From contig CAYHDN010000003.1 in NCBI GenBank assembly GCA_964355425.1, positions 1 to 30,629 of the forward strand: a DNA stretch of 30,629 nt. The letters run 5' to 3'. The notes under the pieces are model-generated. The model was given only the letters and a program-made list of their open reading frames with translations, was not told where the DNA came from and did no database searches. This document shows positions 1 to 6,625 of the stretch, one piece after another. Positions within the stretch are counted from its first letter, which is position 1. Each line of letters opens with the position of its first letter. The translations under genes were made by a program, and so were the position numbers. The stretch is from CAYHDN01 sp964355425. GTDB taxonomy: Bacteria; Patescibacteriota; UBA1384; XYA2-FULL-43-10; CAINNR01.

Positions 1-588
1 GATTTGGTTGGGCTTGAAATAAACGAAAAGTCAAAAGTCAAAAGTCAAAACTATAACTCAAAACTCAAAACTTACTCAAGACAAGAATTGGAGAAGAAAT
101 CTCTAAAACAGCTTCAAAAAATTTTCTACAAACTACCAACTACAAACTACCAACTAGATAAAAATAATCCTTACCGTCTTATTCGCGCTATTGAGCGGGC
201 GCAGGGTGGTGAGACTGTCAGCAAGAATAAGCCGGATTTTGAGGCGCTACAAATTGCCGTTGATCTGCCGCGCGAGGAATTGTATCACAGAATCGATCAG
301 CGCGTTGATCAAAGATTTGAACAGGGAATGCTTGAGGAAGTTAAATATTTAATAGCATCTGGAGTGGATAAAGATTGGCTTTTGGGTTTGGGGCTAGAGT
401 ACAGAATTATCGGCGGTTTTGTTCTTGGCAAATCAAATCAGAGTTTTTCTGATATGAAACAACAACTTAAATATGCAATCCATGCGTTCGCTCGGAGACA
501 ATTAACTTGGTTCCGACGCTTTCCAGAAATCATTTGGTGCAAAGATCTGAAATCAGCGGAAAAAGAGATTGGAAAATTCCTGCTATAA
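1..588 (+). CDS. miaA: tRNA dimethylallyltransferase MiaA, C-terminal part
   Basis: The frame is open from the first base, so the 5' part lies outside the window. MiaA transfers a dimethylallyl group to A37 of tRNAs that read UNN codons. Family landmarks seen are NPYRLIRAIE, the segment around GLEYRIIGGF and the C-terminal block HAFARRQLTWFRRF, which matches the usual KRQxTWFR ending. Between the catalytic part and NPYRLIR there is a low-complexity, Lys/Asn/Tyr/Ser-rich stretch encoded by repeats of CAAAAGTCAAAA and CTCAAAACT (about 30-80) and of CAAACTACCAACTA (about 128-160). These look like intergenic repeats captured in frame. Whether the enzyme still works cannot be told from this fragment, but the C-terminal core is intact. 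Confidence 0.9.
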   Translation, partial: DLVGLEINEKSKVKSQNYNSKLKTYSRQELEKKSLKQLQKIFYKLPTTNYQLDKNNPYRLIRAIERAQGGETVSKNKPDFEALQIAVDLPREELYHRIDQRVDQRFEQGMLEEVKYLIASGVDKDWLLGLGLEYRIIGGFVLGKSNQSFSDMKQQLKYAIHAFARRQLTWFRRFPEIIWCKDLKSAEKEIGKFLL

Positions 589-591
589 TAA

Positions 592-633
592 AATTGGTCA
601 AATTGGACAAATTAGCCTAATTGGTCTAATTCC
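592..633. repeat. Intergenic AAATTGG(A/T)C-type repeat
   Basis: The short gap between miaA and comM is made of near-repeats of AATTGGTCAAATTGGAC and TAATTGGTCTAATT. A similar run (AAATCGGACAAATTGGGC, ATTAGACTAATT) fills the gap after tRNA-Val at about 7779-7815. No promoter is obvious. It appears to be a dispersed intergenic repeat family. Confidence 0.55.
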
Positions 634-635
634 TG

Positions 636-2174
636 ATGAAAAAGATTGCCAAGGTAAAAAGTTGTGCGGTTTTTGGGCTGGATGCGTTTCCAGTCGAAGT
701 TGAAGTCGATATTGGACGGGGTCTCCCGTCTTTTTCAATTGTCGGTCTGCCTGATAAAGCGATTGATGAATCAAAAGACCGGGTCCGGAGCGCAATTAAA
801 AATTCCGTTTTGGAGTTTCCCAATAAACGCTTGACGGTCAATTTAGCGCCGGCTGACATTAAAAAAGAGGGGCCAACTTATGACTTGCCGATTGCCGTTT
901 CGATTTTGCTGGCCGGTGAGCAAATCTCAAAAAACGCCATTGATAAAAACGACGTTTTTATCGGCGAACTCTCGCTTTCCGGCGAACTTCGAGCGGTTTC
1001 GGGAATTTTACCAATGATTATGGCGGCGAAAGAGTGGGGAGCAAAAAGAGTCTTTATTCCGGCCGGAAATTCGAAGGAAGCCGAACTGATAAAAGGGATG
1101 AAAATTTATCCGATAGAATCGCTGGAACAGCTAGTTTCCCTTTTGCGCCGGGAGATAAAAGTCAAATGTATCGAAGGTCGAGGTGTTGGTAATTTAGAGA
1201 TAATTTCATCTGAATATGACTTTGCTTATGTTGCCGGCCAAGAGAACGCCAAACGGGCGCTGGAAATCGCCGCCGCCGGCGCCCACAATGTTTTGCTTTC
1301 CGGTCCGCCAGGCTCGGGAAAAACATTGCTGGCGCGATCATTGCCGATAATTTTGCCGCCGATGGACGAAGACGAGGTTTTACAGGCGTCAAAAATTTAT
1401 TCTGTCGCCGGATTGCTTCATCGCGGCGACTCCGGACTGGTTTCCAGCCGGCCGTTTCGGGCGCCGCACCATACGACTTCATCGGTGGCGATGGTCGGTG
1501 GCGGTAGCTGGCCGCGGCCGGGTGAAATTTCACTCTCGCATCGTGGAGTTTTATTTTTGGATGAGTTTCCGGAGTTCCCGCGTTCGGTGTTAGAAGCATT
1601 GCGCCAACCATTGGAAGATGGAATGATCACTGTTTCTAGAGCACAGGGCTCAATCAGTTTTCCGGCCCAATTTGTTCTGGTAGCGGCGCAAAACCCCTGT
1701 CCCTGTGGCTATTTGGGCTCGGGCTACAAAGAGTGTATCTGCACGCCGACACAGATTATGAAATATCAAAAACGAATTTCCGGGCCGCTTCTTGACCGGA
1801 TTGACCTTTGCATTGAAGTGCCGCGGGTAAAAATCGAAAAACTTTCAAGCGAAAAAGTCGCCGAGGCAAGCAAGGAAGTCCGCAAGCGGGTGATATTGGC
1901 CAAAGATCACCAGAGAAAAAGATTTGCCGGCACGAAAATCAAAGCCAATGCCGAGATGAAAGCCAACGATATTAAAAAATATTGCCAGATAGACGAGCAA
2001 ACAAAAAAACTGCTGAATTTAGCAGTTGAGCGCCTCGGGCTGTCGGCCCGAGCCTACCATCGGATTTTGCGCTTGGCACGAACGATCGCCGACCTCTCGG
2101 AATCACGCCATATCACTGCCGAACACGTCGCCGAAGCCTTGCAATATAGACCTAAGGAGAAGAGGGAATACTAA
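636..2174 (+). CDS. comM: ComM/YifB family Mg-chelatase-like AAA+ ATPase
   Basis: A full-length 512-residue member of the YifB/ComM family, cytosolic hexameric helicases that promote branch migration during natural transformation. The N-terminal ChlI-like domain (about 1-180) begins with the typical KSCAVFGLDAFPVEVEVDI. The AAA+ core has Walker A GPPGSGKT near residue 222 and Walker B GVLFLDEFPEF near 304, followed by QNPCPCGYLG with the family's cysteines, and the sensor/arginine region LLDRIDLCIEVPRV. The C-terminal Mg-chelatase domain ends with SARAYHRILRLARTIADL. The ATG directly follows repeat DNA with no clear Shine-Dalgarno. ComM is often kept in reduced genomes that take up DNA. Confidence 0.95.
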   Translation: MKKIAKVKSCAVFGLDAFPVEVEVDIGRGLPSFSIVGLPDKAIDESKDRVRSAIKNSVLEFPNKRLTVNLAPADIKKEGPTYDLPIAVSILLAGEQISKNAIDKNDVFIGELSLSGELRAVSGILPMIMAAKEWGAKRVFIPAGNSKEAELIKGMKIYPIESLEQLVSLLRREIKVKCIEGRGVGNLEIISSEYDFAYVAGQENAKRALEIAAAGAHNVLLSGPPGSGKTLLARSLPIILPPMDEDEVLQASKIYSVAGLLHRGDSGLVSSRPFRAPHHTTSSVAMVGGGSWPRPGEISLSHRGVLFLDEFPEFPRSVLEALRQPLEDGMITVSRAQGSISFPAQFVLVAAQNPCPCGYLGSGYKECICTPTQIMKYQKRISGPLLDRIDLCIEVPRVKIEKLSSEKVAEASKEVRKRVILAKDHQRKRFAGTKIKANAEMKANDIKKYCQIDEQTKKLLNLAVERLGLSARAYHRILRLARTIADLSESRHITAEHVAEALQYRPKEKREY

Positions 2175-2182
2175 GAAAAATC

Positions 2183-2292
2183 CAAAGTTCAAAATCCAAA
2201 TGTCAAATCAAATCCAAATGATTAAATTTCAAATGTTGAAAATTGGAACCTTGAGCTTCATTTGACATTTGAGCTTGAGGTTTTGGATTTGC
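2183..2292. repeat. Intergenic inverted repeat of CAAATGTCAAATC-type units
   Basis: The gap between the convergent genes is filled with CAAAATCCAAATGTCAAA-like units and, on the other side, their complement (TTCATTTGACATTTGAGC, GGTTTTGGATTTG), so it can fold as a long A/T-rich hairpin. The same family occurs at 25537-25640. It may end transcription from both sides, but there is no classical GC hairpin with a T run. Confidence 0.6.
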
Positions 2293-2298
2293 TTCCTA

Positions 2299-2646
2299 TT
2301 ACGTCGTCTGTATATTAGCGATTTTATAGAGCCAGTCACCAAAACTATCAATATAGCCGGTTTTAAGCTGAAGAATTTTAACGGTGGTTAAAATTATTGC
2401 CAGCCCCAAAAGAGTAAAGAGTATCATTTTGACGTCTTTGGCGATAAATTTTCTTGTTGAGGCATCAATAATGCTATCGTCCTCTTCAATTTCCTTCGGC
2501 GCTTTTTCGCTACGTAGTTCTTTGCCAACATGTGCCTCCTCTGCGTCATCAGCCGTTTCAATTGGTGCTTCAGCAACAGGAGCAAAGTGGCTAATCTTTT
2601 TTTGCGCTTTCAATTTTTTTTTCTTGTGTCGATTTCTTCTGCTCAT
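2299..2646 (-). CDS. Small membrane protein with basic N-terminus, unknown function
   Basis: A 115-residue protein I do not recognise. It starts with a very basic stretch (MSRRNRHKKKKLKAQKK), has an acidic middle (about 25-60, rich in Glu/Asp/Ala) and one predicted membrane segment near residues 73-92 (ILFTLLGLAIILTTV), followed by a short tail. The arrangement of basic, acidic and single-TM parts is vaguely SecE-like, but no SecE signature is visible and I do not assign it. It lies downstream of tRNA-Gly on the same strand, about 26 bases from it, and may be co-transcribed with it. There is no clear Shine-Dalgarno. Confidence 0.6.
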   Translation of the reverse strand: MSRRNRHKKKKLKAQKKISHFAPVAEAPIETADDAEEAHVGKELRSEKAPKEIEEDDSIIDASTRKFIAKDVKMILFTLLGLAIILTTVKILQLKTGYIDSFGDWLYKIANIQTT

Positions 2647-2672
2647 AATAATTAGTAGTTAGAATATAGAAT

Positions 2673-2747
2673 TGGAGCGGGAAACGGGACTTGAACCCGC
2701 GACCTCATCCTTGGCAAGGACGCGCTCTACCACTGAGCTACTCCCGC
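2673..2747 (-). tRNA. tRNA-Gly(GCC)
   Basis: On the minus strand the sequence folds as a standard tRNA: acceptor GCGGGAG paired with the 3' strand TTCCCGC (one G-T), D-arm GCTCAGTGGTAGAGC, anticodon stem-loop GTCCTTGCCAAGGAT with anticodon GCC, T-arm GCGGGTTCAAGTCCCGT, discriminator T and an encoded CCA. It is intact. Confidence 0.97.
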
Positions 2748-2790
2748 ATCTCGAATAAAATACTATCAAAATAGGCATGGATTGTAAAGA

Positions 2791-2817
2791 TAAAAAAAAC
2801 CACGGCCTTAGCCGCGG
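2791..2817 (-). terminator. Rho-independent terminator of the HAD phosphatase gene
   Basis: On the minus strand, CCGCGGC-TAAG-GCCGTGG is followed by eight T. The stem includes the last codons and the stop codon of the HAD gene, so the terminator is fused to the coding end. Confidence 0.85.
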
Positions 2818-3368
2818 CGAAGCTCGTGAGGGAACACGATGACCATTTCTCGTCGAATTTGGTCCTCCTTGCCATGCTTCCGCCTTTTCCACCAGGGAAT
2901 CGGCTCGAGTGTCGGAACCAGCATAGTCTTGCACCCGTATCGTCCTGCCGCCATGTCCGTTCCCAGTTGATCACCGACTATCATGATTCTTGATCGGTCG
3001 AAGCCTACTGGGGCGATTAATGTCGCTGCCGTATCGAATGCCAACTGAGATGGCTTCATTGGGTACGGTAGGTGGCAAGACAAATAGGGTAATCCACACC
3101 TATTGGCCAAATTCGCGACCCGGTGTGACATAAATGAGAAAGCGGCGTTGGAGATGATACAAGCCGCTTGTATCAAGCCGTTGACCAGCGCGGACTGAAT
3201 GTTTTCAACGGCATCCTGGCGGATGTCATATCGTAGCGCCGCCGCCAAGACGCCATCTAGATCAAACATCCAGTACTCTGCCTCTTTCCCCATGATCTTG
3301 AAGTCAATCGAGGCGACGGAATCTGCGGTGTACATTGGCCGCTGGTAACCCATTCGATCTAATGACAT
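2808..3368 (-). CDS. YqeG-like HAD-superfamily phosphatase
   Basis: A HAD phosphatase of about 186 residues. Motif I is FDLDGVL (nucleophile Asp plus general acid/base Asp). Motif II is the Ser in CIISNAAF. The motif III Lys is in the MKPSQLAFDTAA segment, and motif IV is VGDQLGTDMAAG. The spacing and the KTMLVPTLEP segment fit the YqeG/phosphatidylglycerophosphatase-like group; the substrate is unknown. I chose the ATG at 3368 because AGAGGTG lies about 11 bases upstream; a GTG at 3380 is in frame but overlaps that ribosome-binding site. It is a monocistronic unit with its own promoter and terminator, and its codons are more GC-rich than those of neighbouring core genes, which hints at transfer. 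Confidence 0.85.
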   Translation of the reverse strand: MSLDRMGYQRPMYTADSVASIDFKIMGKEAEYWMFDLDGVLAAALRYDIRQDAVENIQSALVNGLIQAACIISNAAFSFMSHRVANLANRCGLPYLSCHLPYPMKPSQLAFDTAATLIAPVGFDRSRIMIVGDQLGTDMAAGRYGCKTMLVPTLEPIPWWKRRKHGKEDQIRREMVIVFPHELRRG

Positions 3369-3405
3369 AAAAGTCGTCACCTCTTCCTTACGATCGAGTA
3401 GGAAT

Positions 3406-3434
3406 ATTGTACCAGAAAAAAATCGAAATTGTAA
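3406..3434 (-). promoter_or_regulatory. Likely promoter of the HAD gene
   Basis: On the minus strand, -10 TACAAT (3406-3411) is preceded by 17 bases and a weak -35 TTACAA (3429-3434). This would give a 5' UTR of about 30 bases that contains the Shine-Dalgarno AAGAGGTG. Confidence 0.5.
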
Positions 3435-3569
3435 GATCCAGAAGGGGTTAAGTCATTTACAAAAATAACTAATTGAGCTACTATATTCAGTAGACCGGCC
3501 TCGTGGCGGAGTGGTTATCCCGCCGAGGAAAGCGAGACAGGCTCCGCGGTCTGCCTGCCCGACATGCCT

Positions 3570-3643
3570 GGCCTGATGGTGGAGTGGCTACACAGCGGTC
3601 TGCAAAACCGCTCACGTGGGTTCGAATCCCACTCAGGCCTCCA
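3570..3643 (+). tRNA. tRNA-Cys(GCA)
   Basis: Intact 74-nt tRNA: acceptor GGCCTGA/TCAGGCC, discriminator T and encoded CCA, anticodon stem-loop AGCGGTCTGCAAAACCGCT with GCA, T-arm GTGGGTTCGAATCCCAC. It lies inside a second, broken tRNA-Cys (3497-3716). Short imperfect inverted repeats (TGCCCGACATG before, CATGACAGGCGGGCA after) flank it. Confidence 0.96.
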
Positions 3644-3676
3644 CAAGTCATGACAGGCGGGCAAAACTGCTAGTCC

Positions 3677-3696
3677 CCTGCCTGCCGGCAGGCAGG
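3677..3696. repeat. 20-nt perfect palindrome CCTGCCTGCCGGCAGGCAGG
   Basis: The palindrome is perfect over 20 bases. A near copy (GCCTGCCTGCCGGTAGGCAGG without its last symmetric base) is at about 25602-25622 between mreB and mreC. Here it sits where the T-loop of the outer tRNA-Cys would be. It is a dispersed palindromic repeat. Confidence 0.85.
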
Positions 3697-3716
3697 AATT
3701 CCGGCCGAGGCCTCCA

Positions 3717-3745
3717 TTGTCTTATTGAACCATTGGTAGTATTAT
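3717..3745 (+). promoter_or_regulatory. Promoter giving a leaderless start for the HTH/LAGLIDADG-like gene
   Basis: The -35 TTGTCT (3717-3722), a 17-base spacer and -10 TATTAT (3740-3745) place the expected +1 on the A of the ATG at 3752. No Shine-Dalgarno is present, so the mRNA is probably leaderless. The -35 begins at the base after the CCA of the outer tRNA-Cys. Confidence 0.55.
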
Positions 3746-3751
3746 AAATTT

Positions 3752-4423
3752 ATGACTACCGACAGTTCAAAAAAGGAAACCGCTCTTAACCTCCGCTTAG
3801 CGGGTCAGAGTTACAGTGAAATCACTAAGCAGTTGTCTGTACCAAAAAGTACTCTTGCTTACTGGTTGAAAGGTTTGACTGTCTCGAGGCGGATAAAGTC
3901 GGACAATATTAGGAAAGCAAGATTCGTTTGGTCAAAGAATATTTCAGAATATAATAAAACTCGGGCAAAATTGTACGTTAAAAATCGAGAGGAAGATTTG
4001 CAGAAATATTCAAGAGAAGTTTCAAAATTGTCTGATCGAGAACTTTGGTGGCTAGGGATGGGATTATACTTAGGTGAAGGTGAAAAACACGAGAAACATA
4101 AAATTCGTTTTGTTAATTCTGATCCGGCGATAATTACAATTATAATGTTATTTTTCGAAAAATGTTGTGGAATCAAGCCAGATCAATTTCAAGCCAGAAT
4201 TCAATGTTACGATAATCAGGATTACAGAGTTATATTAGAGTATTGGTCGCAACTTACGAACATTGATTCTGAAAGGTTCTGGAAACCTCAAATTGTAGAG
4301 GCAAAAAATAAGTCACATAAATTGAAAAACGGAACTTTGCATCTAACAATTTCAGATTCTAAATTAAATCTGAAAATTCATGGTTGGATGCAAGGAGTTA
4401 GGTTTCAATTTGTGCCGATGTAG
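3752..4423 (+). CDS. HTH plus LAGLIDADG-like endonuclease-family protein
   Basis: A 223-residue protein. Residues about 8-40 form a helix-turn-helix (ALNLRLAGQSYSEITKQLSV then STLAYWLKGL). Residues about 95-140 hold WWLGMGLYLGEGEK followed by IRFVNSDPAIITIIMLFFEKC, which resembles a LAGLIDADG helix and the next strand/helix as found in homing-endonuclease-like and resolvase-HTH proteins. Only one such motif is seen, so it would act as a dimer if it is a nuclease. It lies alone between tRNA-Cys and the intron-bearing tRNA-Phe. Its last codons GTG CCG ATG TAG overlap the first ten bases of tRNA-Phe. A role in homing at this tRNA locus is inference from position only. Confidence 0.7.
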   Translation: MTTDSSKKETALNLRLAGQSYSEITKQLSVPKSTLAYWLKGLTVSRRIKSDNIRKARFVWSKNISEYNKTRAKLYVKNREEDLQKYSREVSKLSDRELWWLGMGLYLGEGEKHEKHKIRFVNSDPAIITIIMLFFEKCCGIKPDQFQARIQCYDNQDYRVILEYWSQLTNIDSERFWKPQIVEAKNKSHKLKNGTLHLTISDSKLNLKIHGWMQGVRFQFVPM

Positions 4424-4706
4424 CTCAGCGGTAGAGCGAAGGACTGGAATTTCGGTCCCTCACTTAGTAATAAGTGAGTGCAAATCGGGTGAATTCGGGG
4501 AAATCTTGAGATAAATCGAAGGACAATCCCGAGCCAAGACTGCAAGGGCATTGGTTTGCAGTAAGGTGTAGAGACTAGTGAGTGAGCCTCAACAATAACC
4601 TCACATTTAGCGCCCGACACCCTAGCCCATATTGGGCGGGTGATGAGATAGTCCAATACAATGGAAAATCCTTGCGTCGACAGTTCGACTCTGTCCATCG
4701 GCACCA
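4414..4706 (+). tRNA. tRNA-Phe(GAA) interrupted by a group I intron
   Basis: The exons are 4414-4445 and 4664-4706. Joined, they give acceptor GCCGATG/CATCGGC, discriminator A and CCA, D-arm GCTCAGCGGTAGAGC, anticodon arm AAGGA-CTGAAAA-TCCTT with GAA, and T-arm GACAGTTCGACTCTGTC. The variable loop is short, as expected for Phe. Without removing the intron the loop could be misread as GGA (Ser), but a Ser tRNA would need a long variable arm. The first ten bases overlap the end of the upstream protein gene. Confidence 0.92.
4446..4663 (+). ncRNA. Self-splicing group I intron in tRNA-Phe, no ORF
   Basis: A 218-nt insertion after U33. P1 forms between exon GGACT and intron GGTCC, with a U-G pair at the splice site. 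P2 is CTCACTTA/TAAGTGAG. P4 is TTCGGG with CCCGAG in the Q-like segment CAATCCCGAGCCAAG. P6 is CTGCAA/TTTGCAG. P7 pairs AGACTA in GTAGAGACTAGTG with TAGTC in GAGATAGTCC (the S element). The intron ends in G. No protein is encoded. The exact junction is ambiguous by one base because GG occurs at both ends; the U-G rule favours the sites given. Confidence 0.9.
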
Positions 4707-4744
4707 CGCTTAGCGTGGTGTAAGCGACGCCAAGCGTCGCACCA
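4701..4744. repeat. 44-nt double-hairpin repeat at the 3' end of tRNA-Phe (copy A)
   Basis: It begins in the tRNA's own GCACCA, then has hairpins CCACGCT-T-AGCGTGG and GCGACGC-CAA-GCGTCGC, and ends by recreating GCACCA. Copy B at 7642-7685, after tRNA-Leu(GAG), matches at 40 of 44 positions. There is no T run, so it is not a classical terminator. Confidence 0.85.
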
Positions 4745-4775
4745 TAAAAAATTTAAAATTTAAAAATCAAAATTT

Positions 4776-4997
4776 ATGTTTGCAAAAGCACTTGAAATTG
4801 CACAATTGGTCCTGGCAGTCCTTGTGATTATCTCAATTCTTCTTCAACAGCAGGGTAGCGGCCTTGGCTCGGCTTTCGGTGGCGAAGGAAATTTCTACCG
4901 TTCGAAACGCGGGCTGGAGAAACTCTTATTTTATTGTACGATAGTGTTTATTGTTCTCTTTATCGCCTCCGTGGCTATCCCCCTATTTCTAGTTTAG
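4776..4997 (+). CDS. secG: Preprotein translocase subunit SecG
   Basis: A 73-residue protein with two membrane segments (about 7-23 and 51-71) and the SecG loop ILLQQQGSGLGSAFGGEGNFYRS between them. SecG supports SecYEG-mediated export. The length is normal for the family. It is followed after 13 bases by the solute-binding protein gene and is probably co-transcribed with it. Upstream is A/T-rich sequence after the tRNA-Phe repeat. Confidence 0.95.
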   Translation: MFAKALEIAQLVLAVLVIISILLQQQGSGLGSAFGGEGNFYRSKRGLEKLLFYCTIVFIVLFIASVAIPLFLV

Positions 4998-5010
4998 AGA
5001 AGGATTACCA

Positions 5011-6609
5011 ATGTCTAATTTTTCTGATTTTTGGGGGGCTACAAATAAGAAGCTTAAAGCTAACGGCTTAAAGCTTAAAGCTAAAGAATGGGGATCTTTA
5101 ATATCTACAAAATCCAAGCCGGTATTTTCTGCCACTGGTGGTTTTTTCTGCAGATTGCTGCGTCTAGCCAAAATTTTAAACCGGACCGACAAAATTGCTC
5201 TTTTAATTCTTTTAATGATTTTACTTGGTCTTCTGGGCTATAAATTTAATCGTGATTGGTTGTCAAAAACAAAAAAGATTCCAGCCGTTGGCGGAACATA
5301 TCAGGAAATTCTAATCGGTGAAGCGCGTTATCTCAATCCAATTTTAGCTAAAAGTGACACCGACAAAACCATCAACAGGCTAATATATTCCGGACTTTGT
5401 AAGATAGACAAAAATGGCCAGCTTGCCCCGGATTTGGCAAAAAATTGGGAGATTACTCCAGACGGGAGAACTTACACATTTCATCTTCGGAGTGAGATTT
5501 TTTGGCATGACGGGCAAAAATTTAGTTCGGCAGATGTGGCGGCCACAGTCGAAGCAATCAAGGACCAAAACATCAAAAGTCCGTATTTTGAGGCTTGGAA
5601 AGATGTAGCTGTTGAAGCGCCAAATGAAGAGACAGTTGTTTTCAAGCTTAAAGATTCCTACGGCCCGTTTATTTTTAATACGCTGGTTGGCATTATTCCG
5701 GCGCACTTAGATCCGGCGGCAATTTCGTCTTCTCCTGTTGGCACCGGTCCGTACAGATTTTCAAAAGTCGTGTCAGGAAAAAATAGCAAAATTAAAGAGG
5801 TAATTTTGGCCCGTAGCGATAGTTATTTTGATCCAAAACCATATATCAAAGAAGTCGATTTCCAGATCGTGGATGATGAAAATCAAGCAAAAAGTAATTT
5901 TGGTTCTTGGTCAGTTCAGACAGTCGCCGGAGTCAGGATTGAAAAAGAGGGTGTTAATAATTATTCATTTCCAACTTCCAGATATTTTGGTTTAATCTTC
6001 AATTTGCGGGATGAAAAATTGAAAGATGAAACTTTGCGAAAGAAAATCTCAGTCTCGGCTAAGGCGAGCCTAGACGGAAAAGCTGGTGAAAAATTCGATC
6101 CAGCGCTCGAGCTTAAGATGTTGGTGTTGGATAAGCCGCTATCAGTTTCCGAAGCGCAATCGATCAAAGAGAAATTCAGCCAACAGGGGATCAATGTTGT
6201 GATAGACAAAAAGAATGCAATCGATTATCAGAATCTGTTAGAGAAACGCAATTTTGTCTCCGTTCTTTACGGTTTTGATTCCGGTTATGACCGCGATCCT
6301 TACACTTTTTGGCACTCAAGCCAAGTGGCGAGCGGTTCAAATGTCTCTGGTTTTTCCGATAAACCGGCCGATATACTTTTGGAAGATGCCAGAATGACAG
6401 TAGACACGACCATTAGAAATCAGAAATATGATCAGTTTTTGGCGATTCTTGATTCTAAAGCAGCGGTGATTTTCTTTCCGAACCAAACTTTTGTCATTTC
6501 TGTCAAGAGTGATGTGCTGGGTATTGAAACTATAAAAGGCAGTGAACCACGGGATCACCTGAACTCGTTTGTTGATTGGTACATTAAAACAAAAAGGGTA
6601 AAACCCTAA
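5011..6609 (+). CDS. Peptide/nickel-type solute-binding protein (SBP family 5), membrane-anchored
   Basis: A 532-residue extracytoplasmic binding protein of the DppA/OppA class. A membrane anchor lies at about 67-82 (IALLILLMILLGLLGY), after an unusually long cytosolic N-terminus. Family landmarks are the start of lobe I (GTYQEILIGEARYLNPILA), LAPDLAKNWEITPDGRTYTF and the WHDGQKFSSADV motif. No permease or ATPase gene for it is adjacent. Two dispersed repeats lie inside the gene: AGCTTAAAGCTAA units near the start (about 5050-5085) and a hairpin GTCTCGGCTAAGGCGAGCCTAGAC (6051-6074) that encodes VSAKASLD. The stop codon touches the next tRNA fragment. GAGAAGG about 8 bases upstream supports the ATG. 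Confidence 0.88.
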   Translation: MSNFSDFWGATNKKLKANGLKLKAKEWGSLISTKSKPVFSATGGFFCRLLRLAKILNRTDKIALLILLMILLGLLGYKFNRDWLSKTKKIPAVGGTYQEILIGEARYLNPILAKSDTDKTINRLIYSGLCKIDKNGQLAPDLAKNWEITPDGRTYTFHLRSEIFWHDGQKFSSADVAATVEAIKDQNIKSPYFEAWKDVAVEAPNEETVVFKLKDSYGPFIFNTLVGIIPAHLDPAAISSSPVGTGPYRFSKVVSGKNSKIKEVILARSDSYFDPKPYIKEVDFQIVDDENQAKSNFGSWSVQTVAGVRIEKEGVNNYSFPTSRYFGLIFNLRDEKLKDETLRKKISVSAKASLDGKAGEKFDPALELKMLVLDKPLSVSEAQSIKEKFSQQGINVVIDKKNAIDYQNLLEKRNFVSVLYGFDSGYDRDPYTFWHSSQVASGSNVSGFSDKPADILLEDARMTVDTTIRNQKYDQFLAILDSKAAVIFFPNQTFVISVKSDVLGIETIKGSEPRDHLNSFVDWYIKTKRVKP

Positions 6610-6625
6610 GCCGAAGTGGCGGAAT

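Larger units (their letters stand above)
3497..3716 (+). pseudogene. Outer tRNA-Cys-like gene, split by insertions
   Basis: The two ends form a tRNA acceptor: GGCCTCG at 3497-3503 pairs with CGAGGCC at 3706-3712, followed by discriminator T and CCA. After the 5' strand comes TG and a D-arm-like GCGGAGTGGTTATCCCGC. GCGGTCTGC (about 3545-3553) and GCAAAACTGCTAGTCC (3661-3676) read as the two halves of a Cys anticodon arm (compare GCGGTCTGCAAAACCGC in the intact inner tRNA). Between these halves lies an intact tRNA-Cys. A 20-nt palindrome sits where the T-loop should be, just before AATTCCGGC. As DNA it is a shredded tRNA-Cys. Whether the RNA is processed is unknown. Confidence 0.6.

Noticed and set aside
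598..859. Minus-strand frames opposite comM
   Set aside because: They are shadows of the conserved comM coding sequence and have no ribosome-binding site.
2299..2646. SecE
   Set aside because: One membrane segment and a basic tail are suggestive, but the conserved SecE helix motif is not seen and no nusG is adjacent.
4414..4706. tRNA-Ser(GGA) reading of the locus
   Set aside because: The unspliced 5' exon reads CTGGAA, but the variable loop is short and intron removal gives a perfect tRNA-Phe anticodon arm.
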